Positions 1 to 5,422 of a stretch of DNA of 9,078 bases are shown piece by piece (the stretch's first letter is position 1; every line of letters starts with the position of its first letter). The DNA comes from Actinomycetota bacterium. GTDB taxonomy: Bacteria; Actinomycetota; Thermoleophilia; Gaiellales; Gaiellaceae. The notes under the pieces were generated by a model that had not been told where the DNA came from, ran no database searches, and saw only the letters and a program-made list of their open reading frames with translations. A program made the translations under genes and the position numbers. The stretch covers positions 1 through 9,078 of the forward strand of contig JACDAS010000230.1 of assembly GCA_013695295.1 (NCBI GenBank), read 5' to 3'.

Positions 1-875
1 TGGACGCGGTACTTCCAGAAGCTCCGCTCGAAGCGGGACGTGAGCACGACCGCGGCCTGCGCGCCGCCGAGGTACGTCTGCCCAGCCGTGAACTCGACCA
101 GGGCGCTCCGGCAGCTCGCCCGGTCGAGCGGCTCCAGGAGCTCCAGGGCGTGATCGCGCGCCCGGTAGTGGTAGAGGCCGGGCGGGATGTCCTCGACGTT
201 CGCCAGCAGCGGGTACGCCTCGGTGGGATGGAGCCCCCCGCCCGACGGGCTGGTCTTCCTCAGTCCGTGGAGCTCGCGGTGGATCGGCGCCTGCCCGTGA
301 GCGCCGAAGACGGTCCGCAGCACGACGGCCAGGTCCTCGAGCGCCAGCGGCGCTCCGTCGAACGAGCGAGCCGTCCTGCGCGCGTAGAGCGCCTCGAACA
401 GACCTCCAGCCGGCTCGACGAGGGGCAGCTCGACCACACCCAGCGGCCGCTCGACCTCGTGGAACGCCGGGGGCGGCGCGCCGTGGCGCCCGATGAACTC
501 GTCGACGTCCACCTCGGGCGCCCTCAGGAGCTCCGAGCTTCCGGCTCGGCGGAGCTCGACGTCGCGCCAGCGCGTCGTGAAGTGGTACGCGGCGGCGGCT
601 GGGTGCCAGGGCACCGTCGAGAGCAGCTCGTCGCGCGCACGCAGATCTGCCAGCGGCCCCTTCACCTCGTCCGTGACGGCCAGTCCCCGCTCCGCCAGGG
701 CCCGCGCGCCGGGCACCGACCCGGCTTCGACCCAGTCGCCGGACGGCAGGTCGAGTAGCACCTCGAGCTCGTCGCGCGCGAGCACCACCTCGCCGCCCGT
801 CAGGGGCGACGCGGCGACGACCTGATCGTCCTCGAGGCGGAAGTGGAGGTGAGGGCTGCGCCTAACCCACCACAA
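1..875 (-). CDS. SagB-type peptide maturation dehydrogenase (nitroreductase fold), partial at the left edge
   Basis: Probable FMN-dependent oxidoreductase of the SagB-like branch of the nitroreductase superfamily; it would oxidise a small ribosomal peptide in the cytoplasm. The first 291 codons are visible and the C-terminus lies off the left edge. The N-terminal third (residues 1-100, including VRRSPHLHF at 4-12 and WHPAAAAYHF at 90-99) is a family-specific region. The flavin domain follows: RRTARSFD at 166-173, SPSGGGLHPTEAY at 209-221 (the counterpart of the SagB SxSGGxxHPxE motif), GLYHY at 233-237 and FWKYR at 286-290. This layout matches, from memory, the NCBI family 'putative peptide maturation dehydrogenase', not classical SagB of thiazole/oxazole clusters. 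The chosen start is TTG at 875-873. No in-frame ATG or GTG lies between it and the region upstream of the peptide gene, and the family-like sequence begins right after it. It has no Shine-Dalgarno and overlaps the peptide gene by 14 nt, so translation is probably coupled. The fold call is firm; the substrate is inferred from context. Confidence 0.82.
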   Translation of the reverse strand, partial: MWWVRRSPHLHFRLEDDQVVAASPLTGGEVVLARDELEVLLDLPSGDWVEAGSVPGARALAERGLAVTDEVKGPLADLRARDELLSTVPWHPAAAAYHFTTRWRDVELRRAGSSELLRAPEVDVDEFIGRHGAPPPAFHEVERPLGVVELPLVEPAGGLFEALYARRTARSFDGAPLALEDLAVVLRTVFGAHGQAPIHRELHGLRKTSPSGGGLHPTEAYPLLANVEDIPPGLYHYRARDHALELLEPLDRASCRSALVEFTAGQTYLGGAQAAVVLTSRFERSFWKYRV

Positions 876-978
876 AGTGGTACGGGAGCGGCATGGGATC
901 CGGCCGCGGGTCCGGCTTCGGCGGCGGTTCCGGCTTCGGCGGCGCGGGATCTTCGGCGTGAGGTGTGCGCTTCGACAT
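862..978 (-). CDS. 38-residue proline-rich peptide, candidate RiPP precursor
   Basis: Small ORF of 38 codons plus TAG, starting at ATG 978-976. It has a strong AGGAG Shine-Dalgarno six bases upstream and sits 55 bases after the cyclase gene on the same strand. I do not recognise the sequence. It has a short charged N-terminus (MSKRTPHAED), then 14 prolines in all, 12 of them within residues 13-32. From residue 20 to 32 proline occupies every second position, with K, D, R, D, M and L between. It ends in the non-proline tail YHFVVG (33-38). There is no signal peptide, no Cys, Ser occurs only at 2 and Thr only at 5. Because it lies directly before, and overlaps, a SagB-type dehydrogenase, I infer that it is the substrate, with the C-terminal LPYHFVVG as likely core. 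Without Cys/Ser/Thr in that segment, classical azoline oxidation cannot apply. Alternatives are a small structural or linker peptide, or a leader that couples translation of the dehydrogenase. Confidence 0.68.
   Translation of the reverse strand: MSKRTPHAEDPAPPKPEPPPKPDPRPDPMPLPYHFVVG
911..944 (-). repeat. Short tandem repeat inside the peptide gene
   Basis: A 16-base perfect direct repeat (911-926 and 929-944) with an 18-base period encodes two successive units, APPKPE (residues 12-17) and PPPKPD (18-23). Because the period is six whole codons, copies can be gained or lost without breaking the reading frame. This suggests that the proline-rich arm grew by duplication and may vary in length among relatives. 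Confidence 0.75.
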
Positions 979-984
979 CGATCG

Positions 985-989
985 CTCCT
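985..989 (-). promoter_or_regulatory. Ribosome binding site of the proline-rich peptide
   Basis: AGGAG (within AGAGGAG on the minus strand) followed by a six-base spacer CGATCG and the ATG at 978. It is the best Shine-Dalgarno in the left block and the main argument that the short ORF is translated. The cyclase and dehydrogenase starts have none comparable. Confidence 0.7.
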
Positions 990-1033
990 CTCGTGGCATC
1001 CGTGCGCGAGGCTACTGCCAACTCCGCGCAGGG

Positions 1034-4000
1034 TCAAGAACGCGAGCCGACTCCGGTCATCCGCTCCCTGACCCTCTCCGCGGCCGCCACCGCGACGACG
1101 TTGCCCTTGGCCCGGTAGAGCCCGAGCGCGCGCTCGGCCGCGGCCGCGGACTCCTCCGCGCGGCCGGATCCGCGCAGGACGTCTGCGAGATCGATCAGGG
1201 CGTCGCCGTGCAGCTGGAGGAAGTCCGTCTCCGACGCCAGCCGGACGGCCTCCCGCGCGAGCGCCAGCCCGGCCTCGACCTCCGCGCGGCGCACGAGGGC
1301 GCGCGCCCGCACGCCGCGCCAGACGACCTGCGAGACGACGTCCGCCGTGGTCGCGGCCTCCTCGCAAACCGCGGTCCAGCGCTCGGCCTCGTCGTAGCGC
1401 CCCTGCGCACTTACGGCGCGGCTGATGAACGCGGCGGCGACGGACAGCCGCCCTCGCTCCCCCATGCCCTCGAGCGCCGAATAGGCCTCCGTCAGCAACG
1501 ACTCCGCCGCCGCGGGCTCGCCGGCAAGCAGCTCGACCACGCCGGCGTAGACGGTGGCGCCGGCGACGCCCACCTCGACCCCGAACTCGTGGTGAACGGC
1601 CCGGCTCCGGCTCGAGAGCTCCCTCGCCTCGTCGAAGCGGCCGCGCGCGGCCTCGAGCGGAGCGAGCAGCATCTCGATCGTGGCGGTGAGCAGCCTGTCG
1701 TCCCCGGCGCGCTCCATCAGCTGGCGGCAACGGCGAATGGCAGCTTCGACCGGCTTCGGGCCGACGAGCGCGGCCCGCGCGAGGTCGCTCAGGATCGCCG
1801 AGACCTGCCGCCGGTCACCCGCCCGTTCGGCGTGGTACAGGGCTCGCTCGGCGACCTGCTCCATCTCCGCCAGCCTGGAATGGAACCATGAGACCTGGGC
1901 AAGCAGGCCCCACGCCCTAGCGAGACCGAGATCGTCGCCGGCCTCCTCGAAGCACCCAATCGCCTCCTCGGCCAGTTGCCTCGATTCCTCGATCCCCTCG
2001 TGGGAAGCTGTGTAGGCGCGCAGGAGCGACTGCTCGATCCGCGCCCGTGCCTCCAGGCGGGCGTTCCTCACCGCCGCGGCGAGCGAGACGGCCTCTTCCA
2101 GCACCTCGCCCGCGCGCGTGAGCGAGCCGCATTCGCGGAGCGCGACCCCGAGCTCGACCAGGAGCCCCGGACGAGCCTCGTCGCCGGGAGGAAGGACGGC
2201 CGCCGCGCGTCCCAGGAACGTCGAGGCAGCGGCCAGGTCGCCGCGTGAGCTTGCCCGGCGGCCGGCGGAGGTCAGGCACTCGCCGGCATGCCGGGCCAGC
2301 TCACCGGCCTCGGCTGCGCGCCCCAGCTCGCGGCGGTACCGGTACGCCTGCTCGAGGTGGTAGCACACGATCTCGTCGTACTCGTCGGTGCGGCCGGCGG
2401 CCGTACGCTCGAGCCAGGCTGCCAGGCGCTCGTGCAGCGTCGCGCGAACCTCCTTCGGGAGGGCGGCGTAGGCCGCGTCGCGGATGAGGATGTGACTGAA
2501 GCGGAACGCGTCCTCTCCGAGGAAGCCGGACCGCTCCGGCCGGATCAGCTCCTTGCGCACGAGCGCCTGGAGACGACCGACGACTCGGGCATCACCCCAC
2601 TCGGGCGACAGCTCCGCGACCCCGCCCCACCAGAACGCCTGGCCGATCACCGCTGCGCGCTGGATCACGGTCCGCTCGTCGGGCTCGAGCCGGTCGAGGC
2701 GAGCGGCGAGGAGGGCATGGATCGAGGGGGGAACCTCGATCCGGGAGAGATCGCCGACGATCCAGCCGCCCGGCTCGCACCGCAGCACACCGTCGTCGAC
2801 CAGCATCCGGAGCAGCTCGCCGACGAAGAGCGGATTCCCCTCCGCGGCCCCGGCGATCCGGCTGCGGGTCGCCTCGTCGAGACCCGTCTCACCGAGCAGG
2901 TTGCGGATCAGAAGGTCGCTCTCCGACTCGATCAGCGGCTCCAGCAACACCGCGGCGGAGTTCGCTCGCGGAACCGCCCAGGCAGGCCGGAGATCGAGCA
3001 GGTCGGGCCGGGCCAGGGCAACGATCAGGATCGGCTGCTCCCGGCTCCACCCCGCCAGGTACTCGACCAGGTCGAGGAAGGTTCCCTCCGCCCAGTGGAC
3101 ATCGTCGAAGACGACGACGAGCGGGCGCTCCGCGGCCAGCGCCTCGAGCAGCTTGCGGACGGCCCAGAGCACCTCTTCCGTCCGCACCTCGGCTGCTCCC
3201 CGACCGACCGCGGCGGCAACCCGTTCGCAGACGAGCAGCGAGTCGCCTCCCGCGGGGAGCAGGCTGGCGATCTTCAGGCGAGCGGGCTCCGCGCCGTCCC
3301 CGTCCGTCAGCCCGGCGGCCTCCCGGACGAGCTCGACGATCGGCCAGAAGGTGATGCCCTCGCCGTAGGAGAGGCAGCGCCCGCGCAGGACCGTCGCGCG
3401 CCCGCCCAGGCGCTCGACGAACTCATGCGTCAACCGGGACTTGCCGATGCCGGCCGGGCCCAGCACGGTGAGCAAGTGGCACGAGCGCTCGGCGACGGCC
3501 CGGTCGAACATCCCCTCGAGCGCGGCCAGGTCGAGCTCGCGCCCGACGAGCGTCGAGTCGAGGCGAAGCGCCGGCGCCTCGATCGACGCCGTGACGCTCA
3601 GGAGCCGCCAGGTCGGCACCGGGTCGGACTTTCCCTTCAAGGCGATCTCGCCTACGAGCTCGGCAGTGACGGCGTCCCGGACCAGCCGGTACGTCGTCTC
3701 GCCGAGCTGGATCTCATCCGGCCCCGCAGCCTCCTCGAGACGCTTGGCGACGACGACGGCGTCGCCGGTGACGAGCATCTGTCCGGAGGAGGCGTTCCCG
3801 GCGACCACCTCGCCGGTGTTGACGCCGGTGCGCGCCTGGAGCTCGAGGCCCCAGGAGCCCCGCAGGTCCTCGTTCAGGCGTGCCAGGGACTCGCGCATCT
3901 CGAGCGCCGCGCGCACCGCGCGCAGAGCATCGTCCTCGTGGAGCACCGGCAGGCCGAAGATCCCCATCACGGCGTCGCCGATGAACTTCTCGACGATGCC

Positions 4001-4240
4001 TCCGTGGCGCTCGATCACCGAGCGCATCTCCTCGAAGTACCGCCCGATGACGCTGCGGTGCGACTCGGCATCGAGCGCCTCGCTGAGCCGCGTCGAGCTC
4101 CTGAGGTCGGAGAAGAGGACGGTGACCGTTTTCCGCGCCTCCCCCGCCGTCGAGCGCTCCACGGGCAGCGCGGCGCCGCAGGCCCAGCAGTAACGGCCCC
4201 GCTGCGGGTTGTCCTCCCCGCACTGCGCGCAGGCGGACAT
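1034..4240 (-). CDS. Zinc-ribbon / class III cyclase / AAA ATPase / TPR signalling protein
   Basis: Large cytoplasmic signalling protein of about 1068 residues when read from ATG 4240; the frame stays open upstream to 4381, but the extra 47 residues look non-coding. Domains in order: a zinc ribbon with Cys 4, 7, 18 and 21 (C-x2-C-x10-C-x2-C); a class III adenylate/guanylate cyclase domain at about 36-215, with metal-binding Asp45 (FSDLRSST) and Asp89 (EKFIGDAVM) and purine-contact Lys85; a STAND/AAA-type ATPase beginning at LVGRE (231), with Walker A GPAGIGKS at 261-268 and Walker B LVVVFDDVHW at 374-383; and a long alpha-helical TPR-like region from about 660 to the end. No C-terminal LuxR-type helix-turn-helix is visible. 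The catalytic motif GDAVNVA of active homologues reads GDAVVVAKRL here, so the transition-state Asn is Val163; the Arg (167) is kept. Activity may therefore be reduced or lost. The gene lies 55 bases before the peptide gene on the same strand, so it may be its regulator or part of the maturation cassette. Domain calls are firm; the role is inferred. Confidence 0.9.
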   Translation of the reverse strand: MSACAQCGEDNPQRGRYCWACGAALPVERSTAGEARKTVTVLFSDLRSSTRLSEALDAESHRSVIGRYFEEMRSVIERHGGIVEKFIGDAVMGIFGLPVLHEDDALRAVRAALEMRESLARLNEDLRGSWGLELQARTGVNTGEVVAGNASSGQMLVTGDAVVVAKRLEEAAGPDEIQLGETTYRLVRDAVTAELVGEIALKGKSDPVPTWRLLSVTASIEAPALRLDSTLVGRELDLAALEGMFDRAVAERSCHLLTVLGPAGIGKSRLTHEFVERLGGRATVLRGRCLSYGEGITFWPIVELVREAAGLTDGDGAEPARLKIASLLPAGGDSLLVCERVAAAVGRGAAEVRTEEVLWAVRKLLEALAAERPLVVVFDDVHWAEGTFLDLVEYLAGWSREQPILIVALARPDLLDLRPAWAVPRANSAAVLLEPLIESESDLLIRNLLGETGLDEATRSRIAGAAEGNPLFVGELLRMLVDDGVLRCEPGGWIVGDLSRIEVPPSIHALLAARLDRLEPDERTVIQRAAVIGQAFWWGGVAELSPEWGDARVVGRLQALVRKELIRPERSGFLGEDAFRFSHILIRDAAYAALPKEVRATLHERLAAWLERTAAGRTDEYDEIVCYHLEQAYRYRRELGRAAEAGELARHAGECLTSAGRRASSRGDLAAASTFLGRAAAVLPPGDEARPGLLVELGVALRECGSLTRAGEVLEEAVSLAAAVRNARLEARARIEQSLLRAYTASHEGIEESRQLAEEAIGCFEEAGDDLGLARAWGLLAQVSWFHSRLAEMEQVAERALYHAERAGDRRQVSAILSDLARAALVGPKPVEAAIRRCRQLMERAGDDRLLTATIEMLLAPLEAARGRFDEARELSSRSRAVHHEFGVEVGVAGATVYAGVVELLAGEPAAAESLLTEAYSALEGMGERGRLSVAAAFISRAVSAQGRYDEAERWTAVCEEAATTADVVSQVVWRGVRARALVRRAEVEAGLALAREAVRLASETDFLQLHGDALIDLADVLRGSGRAEESAAAAERALGLYRAKGNVVAVAAAERVRERMTGVGSRS

Positions 4241-4247
4241 GTCCACC

Positions 4248-4253
4248 AGTGTA
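4248..4253 (-). promoter_or_regulatory. Possible -10 box giving a leaderless cyclase mRNA
   Basis: TACACT on the minus strand fits the actinobacterial -10 pattern TAnnnT. It ends seven bases before ATG 4240 and one base before the in-frame GTG at 4246-4244. No Shine-Dalgarno is visible before either start, so transcription could begin at or next to the start codon (leaderless). No convincing -35 box was found, so this stays a weak call. Confidence 0.3.
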
Positions 4254-4392
4254 CGGACGGCCGAGTCGTCCACACTGCCCCCGCGCCAGGCAATGCTCCC
4301 GCTGTCCGCACAGTTCGGCCCGCCCGCAGCCGCGGCCGTGGGCGGCTTACGGCGGGGCTCCCGGAAACTTGCTGGCGGCACCGACCGGAGCT

Positions 4393-4408
4393 ATCAGTGT
4401 TCGCTGAT
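4393..4408. repeat. Short inverted repeat in the divergent intergenic region
   Basis: ATCAG at 4393-4397 and CTGAT at 4404-4408 form a five-base inverted repeat around the six-base loop TGTTCG. It lies upstream of the cyclase start and just before a GGAGG Shine-Dalgarno-like sequence at 4409-4413 on the plus strand. It could be an operator half-site pair or a small hairpin; five base pairs can arise by chance. Confidence 0.25.
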
Positions 4409-4419
4409 GGAGGCTAAGC

Positions 4420-4659
4420 GTGCCGCGCCTGGACGACGAACTTGCGAGGGAGTCACCCTTCGCCACTCGCGCCGTTGCGGTGTCCGCGTGGGAAAGCCCT
4501 GTTCTTGCTCTCCCTCCTCCTACCAGGCGCAGGTCTGGTCCCCGCGCGATCGCAAGCCGATTCGCCGTGGCCTTCGGACGCTGGCCGCGGCCCGTGCCTG
4601 GAGGCAGGAGAGTCAGGTGGCGGTTCGACGCCAGACGCTGCGGGCACCAACGCCGCTGA
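4420..4659 (+). CDS. Doubtful 79-codon ORF with a good Shine-Dalgarno
   Basis: A GTG-started ORF with GGAGG at 4409-4413 and an ideal six-base spacer, ending just before the thiamine riboswitch promoter. The N-terminus MPRLDDELARESPFATRAV looks protein-like. After about residue 30 it turns into Arg/Pro/Gly-rich sequence typical of non-coding high-GC DNA, and I recognise no family. In the neighbouring frame (about 4494-4560) the text KALFLLSLLLPGAGLVPA resembles a membrane segment, so this may be a decayed, frameshifted small gene. It may equally be chance. Confidence 0.2.
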   Translation: MPRLDDELARESPFATRAVAVSAWESPVLALPPPTRRRSGPRAIASRFAVAFGRWPRPVPGGRRVRWRFDARRCGHQRR

Positions 4660-4666
4660 CGTTGGG

Positions 4667-4672
4667 TACGAT
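4667..4672 (+). promoter_or_regulatory. Probable -10 box of the thiamine operon promoter
   Basis: TACGAT fits the TAnnnT -10 pattern. Transcription starting 6-8 bases downstream would begin at about 4678-4680, just at the 5' edge of the TPP riboswitch, which is where a start is needed. The region about 17 bases upstream lacks a recognisable -35 element, so confidence is moderate to low. Confidence 0.4.
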
Positions 4673-4679
4673 CACCGTT

Positions 4680-4777
4680 CGGAACGGGGAGCTCGGGGCA
4701 GCCGGGCTGAGAGGGCGGACGGAAGCGCGCCGCCGACTCGCAGAACCTGACCTGGGTAATGCCAGCGGAGGGAAGAC
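4680..4777 (+). promoter_or_regulatory. TPP riboswitch (THI element) controlling thiN and the transporter
   Basis: Conserved THI-box elements appear in the right order: the 5' GGGG segment (4686-4689); a P3 helix formed by AGCTCGG (4690-4696) and CCGGGCT (4702-4708); the invariant CTGAGA (4707-4712); a variable stem GGCGG/CCGCC (4714-4718 with 4730-4734); ACCTGACCTGG; and GGTAATGCCAGCG (4755-4767), with CTGG/CCAG pairing at 4752-4755 and 4762-4765. The 3' conserved strand continues as GAGGGAAG. That strand contains the Shine-Dalgarno of thiN (GGAGG, 4767-4771), six bases before the GTG start. TPP binding should therefore hide the ribosome binding site and repress translation. There is no terminator hairpin with a T-run between aptamer and gene, so control is most likely translational. 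It heads exactly the genes expected: thiamine phosphorylation and uptake. Confidence 0.95.
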
Positions 4778-5422
4778 GTGCAGCACCACACCGTGATCAT
4801 CATCGCCGGGGGCGGCCTGCCGCAGGCGCCCCCCGAGCCGCTGCCCGCGGGCGTGCCCGTCATCGCCGCCGACGCGGGCGTCGACCACGCGCTCGCTCTC
4901 GGCCTCGCCGTGACCACGGCCGTCGGCGACTTCGACTCCGCCACGCCGGCGGGGCTCGCCGCCGCCGAAGCGGCCGGCGCGGTCGTCATGCGGCACCCGG
5001 CGGCGAAGGACGCGACCGACCTCGAGCTGGCGCTCGACGCGGCGGCGGCGCTCGCGCCGCGCCGGCTGCTCGTGCTCGCGGCTGGCGGCGGTCGCCTCGA
5101 TCACCTGCTCGGCGTCGCGCTCCTCCTCGGCTCCGAGCGGTACGCGTCCTACGAGGTCGACGCGCTCTTCGGCCCGGCGCAGGCGCACGTCGTGCGCGAG
5201 GAGCGGCGAATGACGGGCGAGCCCGGCGAACTCGTGTCGCTGCTCCCGCTGCACGGCGCCGTAGAGGGCGTCGTCACGGAGGGCCTCGTCTTCCCGCTCA
5301 GGCACGAGACGCTCGAGCCGGGCTCCACGCGCGGCGTGTCAAACGTGTTCGCGGCGCCCGAGGCGCACGTCGCGCTGGAGCGCGGCGTGCTGCTCGCCGT
5401 CCGCCCGGGGATCCAGCCGTGA
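4778..5422 (+). CDS. thiN: Thiamine pyrophosphokinase (thiamine diphosphokinase)
   Basis: Transfers a pyrophosphate group from ATP to thiamine to give thiamine pyrophosphate (EC 2.7.6.2) in the cytoplasm, the last step of thiamine salvage. The 214-residue length is normal for bacterial ThiN. Diagnostic motifs are present: AADAGVDHAL (30-39), GDFDS (50-54), KDATDLELAL (77-86), GGRLDH (104-109), and the C-terminal beta-domain signature GVSN (186-189), which contacts thiamine. The start is GTG 4778, because GGAGG lies at 4767-4771 with a six-base spacer and this start immediately follows the riboswitch. It is the first gene of the operon and overlaps the next by four bases (GTGA). Its product, TPP, is the ligand of its own riboswitch, so feedback is direct. 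No part of the de novo pathway is visible beside it, which points to salvage. Confidence 0.95.
   Translation: MQHHTVIIIAGGGLPQAPPEPLPAGVPVIAADAGVDHALALGLAVTTAVGDFDSATPAGLAAAEAAGAVVMRHPAAKDATDLELALDAAAALAPRRLLVLAAGGGRLDHLLGVALLLGSERYASYEVDALFGPAQAHVVREERRMTGEPGELVSLLPLHGAVEGVVTEGLVFPLRHETLEPGSTRGVSNVFAAPEAHVALERGVLLAVRPGIQP

Larger units (their letters stand above)
4241..4666. other. Divergent intergenic region between the cyclase and thiamine genes
   Basis: About 430 bases separate the minus-strand cyclase start from the plus-strand thiamine promoter. All three plus-strand frames show either long but compositionally poor ORFs or stops. Apart from the possible -10 box of the cyclase, a small inverted repeat and a doubtful GTG ORF, I see nothing convincing: no tRNA, no T-run terminator and no insertion-sequence ends. 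Confidence 0.5.

Noticed and set aside
150..758. A 202-codon plus-strand frame opposite the dehydrogenase.
   Set aside because: The minus strand encodes clear nitroreductase-family motifs across this interval, while the plus frame gives Arg-rich sequence without recognisable features.
4241..4381. A 47-residue N-terminal extension of the cyclase from ATG 4381.
   Set aside because: The added residues are Arg/Ala/Gly-rich with no family character, and the zinc ribbon that begins such proteins starts right after ATG 4240.
2288..4417. A 709-codon open frame on the plus strand opposite the cyclase gene.
   Set aside because: It mirrors the codons of the minus-strand gene, whose domains and motifs are unmistakable; its translation is low-complexity and matches no family I know. 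Long antisense frames are normal at this GC content.
4442..4750. A 102-codon plus-strand ORF with a signal-peptide-like stretch.
   Set aside because: It has no ribosome site and its C-terminal half runs through the TPP riboswitch, so it cannot be a conventional intact gene. The membrane-like stretch is kept only as a possible decayed-gene trace.
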